Origin: Eretmocerus hayati
Taxonomy: Eukaryota; Arthropoda; Insecta; Hymenoptera; Aphelinidae
Direction: 5' to 3'
Length of the DNA: 64,000 nucleotides
NCBI GenBank assembly: GCA_029851415.1
Contig: CM056741.1
Span: forward strand, 178,543,021 to 178,607,020
Positions 35,965-48,500 of the stretch are shown here, in pieces (positions within the stretch are counted from its first letter, which is position 1; every line of letters begins with the position of its first letter). The translations under genes and the position numbers were made by a program. The notes below the pieces were generated by a model. It worked only from the letters and a program-made list of their open reading frames with translations. It ran no database searches and was not told the DNA's origin.

Positions 35965-36312
35965 TCACCAGAAGAGGGTTTCGAATCCGGATCACGGATT
36001 CGGCTGCAACTCTGAGAATAGTCTCCCCTTCTAGAGCCAAAAGATAAAACTCAAAATCATAGACCGTAACGCTCAAGAGTACGCTGACGAGCTACAACCA
36101 AGGATATTAGCATTGCCGATATAGGCCCATGTTAAAAGTCACACATATAGGTATACCTGTAATGCTTATGTCCTTGGCTGTAGCTCGGAAACGTTTGAGC
36201 GTTAGGGGCTATAATTTTGGGTTTCCTCTTTTGGTGCTGAAAGAAGACTGTTTCCAAAGTTTCAGCCAAATTCGTGAACCCGGATCTGAAACACTCTCCT
36301 GGTCTGCAGTAT
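35965..36312. repeat. Imperfect 345-base palindrome
   Basis: The left arm (about 35968-36118) and right arm (about 36156-36312) pair imperfectly. Clear blocks are gagctacaRccaaggaYat, taacgctcaa and accaaaag. It starts about 15 bases after the preceding MITE. It is probably another foldback element and has no coding content. Confidence 0.6.
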
Positions 36313-36375
36313 CCTTCAACGTACTCGAGCTCATTCTGAAGCTTATGCCTGATGAAATGAGGCATGTTTGATCTT

Positions 36376-36492
36376 AACAAACCAGAGCCGAGCTATCTCA
36401 AAAGTGAGAATTGTTAAAAGTCTGAAGACATTAGAAGAAGACAGTACAGCTACCGTTTCAAAATTAGATCACTCGGCTCTGTTTGTTAAAAC
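36376..36492. repeat. Short inverted repeat pair
   Basis: ttaacaaaccagagccgag near 36376 and ctcggctctgtttgttaa near 36474 are reverse complements with one difference and a spacer of about 80 bases. This may be the edge of a small foldback element. Confidence 0.5.
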
Positions 36493-36621
36493 TCGTATGT
36501 AAGGTCTCGGGACGAGCTTCAAAATAACTCTGGATACAATGAGAAACATTCTAATGGAAGTTTTAACCTGGGCATAGTACAAAATTGCCACACGCGCAGT
36601 TACTCTCGAAACTTTTATCTA

Positions 36622-37384
36622 AGGTAAGTGTGCCTAATATGCCTCCATTCCCTAATATGCCCCCACTCAAGTTCTCGAATGTACAAATCCGCAGACCTTG
36701 CCGCGCATTTTTTCATGTTTGTTACGTTAAAATATGAGAGAATAAACGTTTTTGACCGATCCTAGATGACCCGCGTCTCTCTTAGAACAGAAAAACTGAT
36801 TTCGCTACTTCCGGCTTCTTCTTTGTTATCCACTAAAAGTTATGCCAAACAAAATTGATGGAATCAATTTCAACGTGCTTTAACTCATTTTCTTCGTCTT
36901 TGTCCCAACTTCAAAAAGCTTTTTTCAAAGTTGCAAAATTCGACTTCTAACCGATTCTACGCTCACATTACTAGAAAAAGTTCAGTGTTTCTAATATGCC
37001 CTCATGGTTTTTTTTCAAACTCGTTGTTCACTCAATCAGAATACATCAATCTAACTATGAAAATTCCCAAGAGGGTAAAAAAAGCTGCAAAATGAGCTAA
37101 AGTACATCTCATTTGGGGGTCTGGGAGCCGAGATATCCCAATTTCACGAAAAACCCGTATAATCTCATGGAAATAGGCCTCTTTTTCACGTGGGGGCATA
37201 TCAGGAACACACTTTTGAAAACTCATATCTCGGCTCCAATTTGTTGTAGTTGAACGTACCTTAGCTCATTTTAAAGGTCTTGGAACAAGCTTCAAAATGA
37301 GCTAAAGTACGTTGTAAAATATAGAGATGAGTTGAAATGGCGAGCAAAACAAAAGTAGTGGGGGCATATTAGGCACACTTACCT
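36622..37384. mobile_element. TA-flanked inverted-repeat element, AGGTAAGTGTGCC ends
   Basis: The left end AGGTAAGTGTGCCTAATATG and the exact reverse complement at the right are flanked by TA at 36620-36621 and 37385-37386. The TA duplication and short inverted ends suggest a Tc1/mariner-superfamily derivative. At 763 bases with no transposase frame it is non-autonomous. Part of the interior has a relic copy at 1235-1340. Confidence 0.85.
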
Positions 37385-38351
37385 TATAATCCATCGTCTT
37401 AAGTAAGTATTGATGTACAAAATCTATAAGACTACCTCGAGGCGAATTATTTTTTCGAAATCAAAAACTACCATCATCTATAATCTAATTTAGGATAATC
37501 ACGTAGATGTCAAATATATCCTGCAACCTCACCGTATAATTTTGCCCGAATCAAACTCCGAGGGAAACACGAGATCGTACACAGAATATAGCAACCACAA
37601 AATCCCTTTTCGTTGAGATCTGACCCAAGCTCACTCTCTACACTAACTCGATTTTCGTAGTGTGTCGGTTTACCTCAATCAATCGCTGTATACCGGCTTA
37701 CAGCACTCTAGCAATGACCACGAAAGCCTCGACTTTCGTAGTCTCTCTCTATCTACATGTATTTCCATTGCCTTTCGGGATCTCTATCTCTGCATGGACC
37801 ATGCGATCGATTTCGTTTGGAATCTATAGTGCATCAAACAGCCCTATATAGATCACCAGTCTCGCATCTCAAATGGGACTTTCCCGTATTCATCTCTACA
37901 TACGTTGAGATACATCCTCTCATATAACATTGCATACACTTCTGTAGAAACGTGTGTGTGGGTGGGGGGGGATGTTGTGGGATGATGGGATAGGTTTAGG
38001 TGTGTACAGGAGTAACCCGTTAGCTGCGGACTCAGTATCTGCGGTTTGTCGGTTGAAATCATTTCCTATTCTTTGCTGTATGAAACCCCGGTATCTGCGG
38101 GTGGTTTTAACGATGAGCAGACTTGAAACTGTTTTTTGGTGAACAACGAAATGTCAACATTTTGTTGGCATCGGTTGAAAAGGGAGTCGAGCTCAAAATC
38201 ATTTATGATTGTTTTTAATTCTTCATCAAAAGGAGACCTTGGAAGAAATTCCCGCACGGAAAAGAACGGATTCAGGAAGATTTTAAGCTAGCTCGGAAAT
38301 TGAAAATCTTCGACTATTGGGATACGAAGAGAAAAATACCTAAGTCGCGTT

Positions 38352-38735
38352 AAGAGTGCTCTCTCTACTTTTCAAAAAGCGACGGTGGCGCATGTAGTGG
38401 TCAAATTGGTATATTACCAATAACAGTTTTAAAAAACAAAGAGAAAGGAAACCAATAGTACCGCGTCCTGCGGATTATTTTTCTACAAATTAAAAAAAGA
38501 GTTTCATCGAGATCAGTGCAAAATTGAGCTCAGAAATTTGCAGATACAATTCCGGCACACTGAACAAATCTACCCGCAAATTGTTGATCTCAATTTTGCA
38601 CCGATCTCGATGGAACTTTCTTTAAATTTGTAGAAAAATAGTCCGCGGGACGCGGTACTATTGGTTTCCTTCCTCTTTGTTTTTGAAAGTTGTCATTGAC
38701 AGTAGGCGCCACCATCGAGGGAGCACTCTCAAAAC
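38352..38735. mobile_element. Nested foldback element
   Basis: The arms (about 38352-38545 and 38583-38735) are inverted copies. The best block runs from aggaaaccaatagtaccgcg to ctacaaatt and on to caaaattgag. Outer ends are gagtgctctctc and gagggagcactctc. The loop is short, so the RNA or single strand would fold into a long hairpin. Confidence 0.75.
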
Positions 38736-38962
38736 CAAGGTCCGGGTATCGCAACCTATCGTATTCTAACCAACAGTTATTGTTATGATTATTCATTACG
38801 AGTATTATCAAAACGATCGAATATTCAACAATGGGTAACCATCCGGTGATGATTCTCAGCCTCCAATTCAAGCACCGATATGTAATTCCTCGCAAATGCA
38901 ACCGAGAATCGTATGCTGACATTATACGATTTTCGAAACAAACGGAAATAACTGATTTTTTC

Positions 38963-39177
38963 TTAAGAGGATGTCGGATACCGACATTGTCGAGTTTTCG
39001 GATTTCTCGATGAATTTTCGAGATATCGGGATTCTACTAAGTAACGCCGATTCTGTATAGCTCATAGAATCGGCGTTACTTGTTAGATTTTTGATATCTC
39101 AAAAACTCATCAAGAAATCCGAAAACTCGACCACGTCGGTAACTGTGCAATATTGATAGGACTCCGACGTCCCCTTG
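38963..39177. mobile_element. 215-base palindromic MITE, copy 1
   Basis: Ends TTAAGAGGATGTCGGATACC and (reverse complement) CAAGGGGACGTCGGAGTCC. The centre contains gtaacgccgattct and its inverse agaatcggcgttac. It is nearly identical in layout to copy 2 at 39709-39924. Confidence 0.85.
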
Positions 39178-39708
39178 AAAGATTGATCGTACTGAAATAT
39201 TGTGTGAAAATATTCAATTTTCATCTCTTAACTCTATCTATGAAAAATTTTTCCATCAAAAAATTGACCAGGTCGACTTTTTCTCCGTTCAAGTCTGTAA
39301 CCTTTCATTTCTCATAAGAGCAATACTTTCGTATCTGCGAATTCTCTGATCTATAAACCCCTGCAAATACCGGGCTACTCCTGTACATACATCACCCATT
39401 TGAAGGGATCATGTGAAATGGATGATGATTACGTGAGAATTCGTGGTTCTCGTTGATGAGGAGGCTGTACATAACATGTCAGAAAGGAAGTTCAGTTTTT
39501 GCTGTGTGAAAATCGTCGATGCAAGATTCGCGAGTATTCAAAGCCCAGGTATTCATGTGTATCGCGATGATAGAAGTATTGCTACATTCTGCTGTGGTGT
39601 TGATGGTTTTTATATTCAGTACTATAGAAAATTTACTAATTAGATGTTTTTTAATAGTTCTTACGGGTATATCATGATTTCCAGTTTTGATGAAGAAGCG
39701 AGTTGCCA

Positions 39709-39924
39709 TTAAGAGGACGTCGGATACCGACATTGTCGAGTTTTCGAATTTCTCGATGAAATTTCGAGATATCGGGATTATATTAAGTAACGCCGATTCT
39801 GTATGGATCATAGAATCGGCGTTACTTGTTAAATTGTTGATATCTCAAAAATTCATCGAGAAATCCGAAAACTCGACCATGTCGGTAACTGTACAATATT
39901 GATAGAACTCCGACATCCCCTTAA
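39709..39924. mobile_element. 216-base palindromic MITE, copy 2
   Basis: Same orientation, ends and centre as copy 1, with scattered base differences. It starts about 325 bases after the end of the pogo-like element that contains copy 1. The near identity implies recent insertion of both, or duplication of one. Confidence 0.85.
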
Positions 39925-40589
39925 ACTATTTCTAGCGCCAGTCTCTTTGGGTATCGAGTCTGCAGGAAGCTCTCACAAACGTCACATACTCTAACATTCA
40001 ATTCAGGAATAGGATTTGCACGATGTGAAGAGAATAGCGGGGTTGGGAATTCGTCTTTTCATACCTCAATTGAATTGGAATTTTTGTGGAATTTTTTTTT
40101 ATAGCACCTTGAGCAAATTTGATAGGATTTACGACTTTAACTTCTAGTTGACATCCAAAATAACACGATAATTGCGATTTACAGCTCTGAACTTCGTAAA
40201 TTTCCGTACAAGGGTGCTCATTTTGTAATGAACCCTCTAAATTTTGATGATGTATTCTCTTCGTAGATTAGTCAGTCAATTCGTCTTGCTATTCCTGTAA
40301 CTGTACATTATAAACACTATGGACGTTTGCCTCAATCATTGGGCGCACCAGATTATTAGATTGTCGAAATCGCAACTAAAATCGCTCTAGATTTATCGTT
40401 GCGATTTTCTTTTCAAGTTCATGATGTCATCCTGAGAATGTAAATTTGAATAAAATTTAGTGGAAAATACGTACCAGCTAAAATTAAAGATAATTACCAG
40501 TGAAGCACCAGTGAGAATCTGTCATATAGCCTATGCATGAGATACAATTATACAAAGGCCGACTTCTCAACCTCACGCTGCACGTGTTG

Positions 40590-41290
40590 CGTTTATTCTG
40601 GTGGTTGAGAATTCACCCATAAATTTGGTTATGAATACGGATCCTATGAGATGATGGGCTTCCGGTGGCATTACTGAATCAAAAAAACTATTTTCACCAC
40701 AATTATTCGTGAATGAATGAAAACAAACATCGCCGGAATGACTGGAATCTTTTTTCGACCAAAAATTCTGGTTAAACACCGTTTCGACGGTGATCGTATT
40801 CGGATGGGTGACCGCCCGTCCGGGTCTGCCACGCCTAGCTTGTTTATTCTGGATCTTTGGCCAAAAAAAGCCCTCAGTCAACCGGGCGATGTTTATTTTT
40901 ATTTCTTCACGGGAAATTGTAGTTATATTTGTTTTTACAATCCCATAATGTGTTCAAGGACTCGAAACCCGGCAATGCTATGGGTCCTATATTCTTAACC
41001 ATAATAACAGGAGTGGGTGAATTTTATACGCAATTAAACTTAGCAGACCCAGACGGGTGGTCACCCATCTGGATACGACACCACCGAAACGTTGCTTAAC
41101 CTAGATTTCGAACCAAAAAGACTCTAAGCGCCGGCGCCGTTGTTTATCTCTATTTGTTGAAAGAAAAATTGATGAAAATTGTTTTCTTCATTCAATAATG
41201 TCATCCGGGGCCCCTCATTTGTCCATCATTCACTTGGGTTCCGTATTCATAATCATATTCACGGTTGAATTTTCAACGGTTTTTCCAACC
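40590..41290. repeat. Compound inverted element with two 5S-rRNA-like segments
   Basis: At 40785-40835 (plus) and 41045-41102 (minus) there are segments matching the 3' half of 5S rRNA. The minus copy reads GGTTAAGCAACGT, then AGATGGGTGACCACC, which corresponds to the 5S A box, intermediate element and C box of the internal pol III promoter. The plus copy has CGGATGGGTGACCGCC. Around them, a body sequence (ttcaccc-, -tatgaatacgga-, -aaacatcgcc-) appears three times in alternating orientation: 40600-40780 plus, 40850-41035 minus and about 41105-41290 minus. This suggests 5S-derived SINE units (SINE3-type) in inverted array, or a foldback element that took up a 5S SINE. Confidence 0.6.
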
Positions 41291-41299
41291 AGCAAAAGC

Positions 41300-44160
41300 A
41301 GCGCAGTGCGGGCAACGCCAGGTTGCAGAGTTGGTCAAAAACTATCATTGAGAAAGAAAATTGACTTACCTTGTTCTTTAGTGCTGAAGTGTTCATTAAT
41401 TTGACTAATCAGATTTTCAACCGTTGAGTAAATCAAGATAATATTCGTCACTTCACACTAAATCTGATTACAGAGTTTTACTTTTGTATAAGCCATAAAA
41501 ATCAATACTCAATTTGAAAATGTGATTACGGCATCTCGAAGCTTATCGAAAGCTCTTCTTACACACTATAATATAGCAGGTATCATTCATAGTTCTCGCG
41601 TGCACACAGATAATCATTTTTCAAGATTCAAAGCGAGACTTTTTTTCTTTCAAAGAGGCGCACCAGTAGTATATAGTATATAGCAGTATGGCATCTAGCC
41701 CTCTTTTCTGCAAGCAGCTCTTCCGTGCGCAAAGCTAGTGATAAACGAGCAAGCTTATATAACTACAAGCTCGGATTCGTATCTCTGCGTTGAACGTGGT
41801 GGTTTTGCTCTCTCACTTTCTTTCTAGAAACTCGTCTCTTTTTTAACCTACCATCATCTCTCGTTTCGCCCTTCAGAATCTCATCGCTCCAAGCAGATAT
41901 CGACTCTCTCACTCTTTTTCTACTTACAGTCTCTTCCAGTATAGAGCCGCAAATGGAAGAGTAGATTCTAAGGTTATTCGAATCGTAGTATAATACTCAT
42001 ACGGTATACGACTCGTAGGCTATTCCTTATTTCCTCAGTTCAATCCGTCGACTTACTTATATTCGCTCTTATTTCTTCAGAGTCTGGGATGAATTTTACA
42101 TTTAGATCTATTTTGCAGTCGGTAGCTATATGGATCTCTACCTATCCGATTTTCATAATGTATTTGAGTTATTCCTATCGGATAGATAATTTGGGTATTT
42201 GCCAAGTGACGGAGATTTTTTTTGCTCTATACATGAAGAATGTAATATTTCGCACCCTTATCAACTTTTTCAGCTAATCACCGGGGTGCAAAACTATAGA
42301 ATGACCTGGATATTTGTTTAGTTTTCTCATATAGATAGCGACTGACGGAGTTTGAACATTTTTTGCTAGAGTTTGGAACCTCCTTGAATTTCGGGTAGGT
42401 TGTTCTTGTTGCCTTCATTCGTTCACCGTGGTATGTCGCATATCATCAACTTCTTTTGTCCATCATTTATACGTGAAGCATTTACCAAGCTATCTGCTGA
42501 TTCATCGCTTTGTGGGGAATATGACACGAATTATTCACTTGCTCGGTTGGGATTTTGTCGGATTACTCTTGTGTCCCGGTGGGCTGTTTTTGTTTGGATG
42601 CCATTTTACCCAGCTTTTTCGACCACGAACACGATGTGAGCTTGTTTTGATTTTGAGAGCTTTTCATCATTTATGAATCCAGTATGGGACACGAGTCATA
42701 TCCTCTTGGCAGTCTTTGTGGAACAATCGAATGCCTTATTCATTGAAAAATTCTCGATTGTTTTAAATATTTTTTACGTTTATGTAGGAGTTTTCACGAA
42801 TTTTTCAAAATCCTTTTGATATCAGTGATATGAACAGCAAGAATCCATCCCAGATTTTGGTTGCTTCAGAAATTCCTGGCAAGAGTACACAGGCTTCAAT
42901 GCGGTGTCCACTACCAGTTTACTGGGAGTGATGACTTCTGACAAAATATTTCAAAATAGCCCCCCCCCCCCCTCTCTCTCTAGTCACTTTTCAAAAGAAC
43001 AACTAGGCGAGTATGAAGTTTCACAAACCATCAATCCATAGAAGATCAAAATTTTGATTCTTACGTGACACAATTCAAACTCTTGAATGGAATGAGATCC
43101 AATAAAACCGTGTCGAGTACTGTTAAGTTTTTTTTTTATTTTTTTTTTTTTTAGAATCAACACCTCTGATAGAAAGAAGAACTGTTATCAAAACTCTAAT
43201 CAGATCTCTTTTGTAATATATTTCAATAAAACTTATTAGAGGATTTTGCAATCATTGTTCATTAAATCACCCAAAGTTTGAGTGAAAGACTCAAGGGAAA
43301 ACACCCCGGGGGTTGTTCCATTTCATGTGGGAGGGGCTCCCTAGGGTATCCTGCATCGAGCAAAATCGAACCATCCTATAGCATTCATGCGAAAATCGAA
43401 GTCCAGAATTACTGGCCTATTTTAATGAAATCGAAATATCGATAGTTCGAAATAATAATATGAATGTAAATATTGTCTTGAATTCTGCGGTAAATTGATT
43501 TTACCGCGGAAAATTCTTCCTTGAAAAACGGAAAATTGATAATTATAAACATGGAGAGTCGATTGGTGGCCCTAACCATGTCACGTTTGAATTTTTTCAC
43601 GAAGTATACGACATCAAACTGCTTTTGGGTTCTGTGTATTTGAAAAATATGATAGTGGTTCCTTGCAGATTAGGCAAAGATTACGATGTCAGTTGAAAGG
43701 AACGAGCATAAAAGAAACAAAAAAGGAATTAGCCTATGTTCTAACCAGTCCACCCTCCTCTTTTACAATTCATCCTTATTCCCGTAAGTATCACTCTTCC
43801 TAAAAAAAAAAAAAATAAAAAATAAATAAATAAATAAACAAATGATTGAATAAATAATGAACCAACCCACCCCGAATATTATTCCCTCCCTCACCAAACT
43901 GTTTATGTTTTCCCAGGACCACTTAGTCCAGCATTTTCATCGCTAACGATAAACTTTTGCCTAGCCTACACCACCCAGTACTACCAACATTTACCTCCCG
44001 CAGTATCAGAGCACGTGCACCCATATGTATATAGTGAATAACGTTTCTGTCGAACATCACCGCGCGTTTAGCCTCTCGTTTCTCTTTTCGTACCTGATGC
44101 TACTGCATCGTCATACCTCTACATCTATCTCATCTCCCTTGCACGTGTTTATTTAACACC
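41300..44160. other. PTB intron, no gene seen
   Basis: Contains a strongly pyrimidine-rich CTCT/TCTT stretch at about 41810-41960, a C12 plus CT run at 42960-42981, a T run at 43130-43152 and an (AATA)-type run at 43802-43840. Open frames at 42400-42676 overlap in different phases and show no family motif. Confidence 0.45.
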
Positions 44161-44165
44161 ATATA

Positions 44166-44184
44166 TGTGTGTGTGTGTGTGTGT

Positions 44185-44244
<60 letters not shown>
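44166..44244. repeat. (TG)n microsatellite, about 79 bases
   Basis: The longest microsatellite in the window, with one TA interruption. It lies about 1.1 kb upstream of the PTB exon at 45370. TG/UG repeats in introns are known binding sites for CELF- and TDP-43-type proteins, so an effect on splicing is possible but not shown. Confidence 0.97.
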
Positions 44245-44246
<2 letters not shown>

Positions 44247-45369
44247 GCTGTAAATGTGAGGGGCATAGGGGAGGAAGATGATATGGGAGGGGGTCAGGGT
44301 GGTGCAGCCCTTGTGTTAGTTGGTCAAAGGCAAAATGTGCCATAATAATGTAGCGATGCAATATCAGGTCATGTCTATATAGTATCCGCGGCAATATGAC
44401 CAGGCTTGACGATATAACACGACGTTTGCTGTGCTGAGTTGGCCAACCTGTACACATACAGTATTGATATGCCAGGAGCCAAGCCGACGATTGCTCTGGT
44501 TGCTCTGTAAGTTTGTTTGGATCCGTGCAATTGTTAACTTTGATGCTACTGCTGCTGTTTCTACGATTAACTGTTGTTTTAATCAGAGTTGCGGTTTTCG
44601 TGTTTATGGACAGCAATCATGTGTGGGAGCGAGATTAAAGTAGATTAAGTCTAGCTATGTGTCGTGATTATAACATTTTTCATTCATAATCTTACTTCAT
44701 TCATCTTAAGTCAATAAGGGTTAATCAAAAGAATCAATACGGAGAGCAAATTTTCAATTAGATAGACTACTTGAGAGATCTTTTACCGTGTACAACTAGA
44801 GAATTGCTCTCCAGCCTAAAAGATTTTCCAAATATGATCATTCTTGGGGATAAAATTTGTAAATGGTGAACGAAATTCGTCAATTTGTCAAATCTGTTCT
44901 CGTGCTCGAGGGAGACGAATTCGAGTGGTGGTATCTTCTAGAGAATTTAATCAAACGGAGTTCTTCATCCTCATATATAGCCGGTGCTAGAGAATTCACA
45001 TGTCCGAATCTACCGAAAGGAAGAGTATGAATAGAAAAATCATTATCTTATTCGAAAGACAGCTCTAGGTTGAATTTTCAATTGTATTTGAAGAATCGAT
45101 TCATCATCACAAACGATGCCCGGAAAACAGAACTATCCACGCAAGATCTTGAGGTGGTACATCACACTCGATGTATTGTTTCTTCTTTGAAAATTTGAAA
45201 ACTGATTAACTTGCATTACACACAGGGTTCCTTGTTCCAAATGATTTTCCAAAAGAAATTCCCGCCAAAAATGAATTCATTCCAAATGAATCCCGATAAA
45301 ACTTCTCGTTGATATCAATGCCAGACTTATCTTCTCGATTAATTGAAATTGAAATAATATTTGTTTCAG

Positions 45370-45555
45370 GCATTCTTGGAATTGGAAACCGAGGCAGGAG
45401 CGATGCAAATGGTCAGTTACTTTACCACGTGTCCAGCTCAGCTGCGTGGCAGAGCTGTATATGTCCAGTACAGCAATCATCGAGAATTAAAAACAGATCA
45501 AGGACACAATAACGTGATGGGTAGTCCTGCAAACGCCGTCGCAAACGCTTCCAAT
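45370..45555 (+). CDS. heph: PTB/hephaestus exon: second half of RRM1 and linker
   Basis: The acceptor is aataatatttgtttcag and the donor AAT/gtgagt. The exon is 186 bases, 62 codons, phase 0 at both ends. It begins AFLELETEAGAMQMVSYF and includes QLRGRAVYVQYSNHRELKTD, helix 2 and strands beta 4 and 5 of PTB RRM1. It closes with the linker DQGHNNVMGSPANAVANASN. The RNP1 strand (KGKNQ-AFLEL) is split by the 17.7 kb intron. YSNHRELKTD is a PTB-family hallmark. The linker would lead into RRM2 in the next exon, which is not found in the following 18.4 kb and must lie outside the window. Identification is firm. Confidence 0.97.
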
Positions 45556-48500
45556 GTGAGTACATTTTTGGTCTTGCATAACGAATTCGAACTTATAATT
45601 TTTTACTTGCATTCTCTTTGTGAGTGACTCATGAAAAGTATCTTTAAAACAAGCTTATCCTCAAGTTTAAAAGGATGCTATGATGCAATCAGTCATAGTA
45701 GTACTACATTTGTAAATATTCATTATATCAATGGTTTCAAAAAAATGTGGAGGCTATACCTTGAACTGAAGTTACTTGTAATCTGAAGTGTTTGGGTCGC
45801 TCGTTGATATTTTATTTAGTTAGTTTTAAAAATTTTGGTTAGCCGCATTCTCATGCTAATCCATACTCAAGTTGTGGATTTGATATCTCTATCGTTTCAC
45901 ATGGAGAGCTGGCATGGTTTGTGCCTCTAATAACAGTCAAGATACTGGGAATATGAACTGTTGATCTGAATCAGCTGTTAAATTATGAAAGAATGGTACA
46001 AGTAGATGTAGAGCTGTGATTGAAAGTGCCCGATTTCCAAGATATTGGAGTTTTCCAAGAGGGTTATATAGTGACCATACGAGATTATCTCGATTTGAAA
46101 AGAAAAAAAAAAAAAACAGGAGAAGTAGCACACCAAAATCATAAAAATGATAGAATCCGCTCCATACCCAATGCTCATTGGGGTTAGATTAAGCATTGTG
46201 GTTAGATCCAGGCTCAACTTAGACACTGTACCATCAAAATTTTCGTATTGCCAAACGGACACGAGTCAAATACAAAATCAGTATCAGACTTGGTTTCCAC
46301 ATTGAAGAGCAAATTCATTGACATTCAAAATATCACCTTCACATCGGCAAACAATTTAGAACCCAACATTTGCTACTCTGATATTCCAGCGTAGACAAAG
46401 CCAGGAGCCATTGTTGTCGTTTACAAGTCATTGTTAAGACAAAGCTTAACAATATGTAACTGATACTGTTCTCGTACTTATATGGCTCCCAGTGGTCATT
46501 GTATTGAAATGAACATGACAGCTCCATACGAATTTGAAATTACGTTCCATAATTGAGGTATTCCTAATTCATGAATGAACCTAGTTCGGATCCCTAGACT
46601 ATACTTGAGGCTTCCGCGTCTAAGCCCGTTCCTCGTAATTTTGAACCGTTCATAATTAGCGCGAGTTTCACTTCACCTAGTTGTTAATCATGACGGTTAG
46701 GGAGTCTACTGAGTGACTACTTTGTTCTACTATCATTAGTTCTGTCGTAATTGGATAGGCATTATTACGAGTGTATCAAATTATGACAGGTGGATATGGG
46801 TTGCGAATTCTTCTCCAAGTTGTAAGAGTTGATACTAGATCAACGTTTTTTTGTAGATTATCGCCCGTTGAATATCATCGTGGAACTTCCTTCGAAACTT
46901 TTTGAGATGATAGGTTTTGTGGAATAAATTTTAAACTTCATACTTAAAAATAACCGTGTAGTGGAAAATTCATAGTGTCTTTTTTGCAAACAATTGTCTT
47001 GGAAACTTTTGTGAAAAAAAATTTCGATGTGGTTCAAAGGGTTAGGCATATCAGTCCCCAAGACTCTGAATTTTACTAGACGTCGACGGTCATAGTATTA
47101 TTTGAAATCTTCGTCTTCTGTCTTACTCCCTTTTAAAGATTATGATACAACTGCGAGTGAAACAGCAGGGTGTCTAGTTTTGAAAAATATAGTATGACTT
47201 TTATTGAAATGAATTGGTGAACGTAATCGGATTTTCTGAAGAAAGCATACGAAAAAAATCGGAAAATGATTGGATACGTGGCGCAGCTCTATCACTAGAT
47301 ATCTTGAAGGAGATATGATAGAAAATCTCGAACAGTTAACTGACCGTCATGATTGAAACAGTTCAGCAGGTGGTTGTATCAACAATAAGATCGGTGCCAC
47401 AATCTTGATGTGTTCTTCGTAACTCCAATTTAGAAGTGCTGCGTTCAAACGCGATTTTGGAGTTCTCGTAATGAAAAAATATATCCGCTTCGCTTGCAAG
47501 CCATTTTGGGCACAGGAGAACATGTTTGTCACGCCTTGGCTCGATAGACAAACTGCCCTACTGCCCGAAATGGGCCAACGCGCTCAGTACGGAAATACAT
47601 TATTATCAGAAACAATGGGAAAATGTTTTAATCCGTGTTTATCCGAGCCATTATGTCTACAATATTGGTCTCGAACCAGAACTCTCTAAGCGAATTTCCA
47701 GATTTGTAACAATTATTAACCACTGGCGTACTCTTCAGGCCATTTTCATTGAAATTGCTAATGTCGGGGGCCCAATGAGTCTTGAATCATTTTAAATTAA
47801 CGTAGGTGCGACTTTCACGTACAGAAACATCCATATTTAACTCTTAGGCTGCCGGCTTAGTTCATATATGATCCATCCGCGACTTTGCATGATCCCAGTG
47901 ACATATCGAATGTTTCTTAAATGAAATTGCCTCTTCAAGAATACTGATTTTCTCAGGAAAAACGCCGAGAGTCTCAAGATTAATCTTATGCAAAATTTCT
48001 TCCAACAACTCCTCATTAAATTCCAAAACTAGCCAGTCTGACCCTTCCCATTTTGCGTTACTAAGAAATCCGATAATATTTTCTCAACTTATCGATTCCT
48101 TCTCGCAATCAACAGTTCTGATAAAGTGAGATACTCGAATATCTCATCAAAGTAGAGCTTTATAAAATCGTATAATTTAGTACACAGTGTATATACATAT
48201 ATGAGTAGATAGATGGTTGTATCGTAGTATGAAAACGTCCATCCACATTTATGTGCTCATCTTTTATAAAGCTCTCATCGGATGTTACGAGAAACTTTTA
48301 GCCTTGCGTTTGCTTGCGATTGAAGGTATAGGTATATACACACAAGTGTATGGATATATATATAGATGCAAAAGTTTTGAGTAGTACCTTTCGACCGATA
48401 AAGTTGGCGAACGTTCGGTACGAGGAGTAAAAGTGAGACGTCCGCCACCACCGTTAGCAATGAGTAAGAAGGGAATATCTATAAAGTATGTCGGATGTGC

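Larger units (their letters stand above)
38007..39383. mobile_element. pogo/Tigger-like element carrying two nested elements
   Basis: The left end is CAGGAGTAACCCGTTAGCTG. The right end, reverse-complemented, is CAGGAGTAGCCCGGTATTTG. Both are flanked by TA. Subterminal repeats (cagtatctgcgg, cggtatctgcgg) match the pogo/Tigger pattern. Two palindromic elements (38352-38735 and 38963-39177) sit inside it, so the original element was only about 780 bases and lacks a transposase frame. Confidence 0.75.

Noticed and set aside
35678..36380. Open frames inside the palindromes
   Set aside because: They follow the arms of foldback elements on both strands and have no transposase motifs.
44149..44616. 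155-codon minus-strand frame with His-Thr repeats
   Set aside because: The repeats are the translation of the TG microsatellite at 44166-44244, and the rest has no domain.
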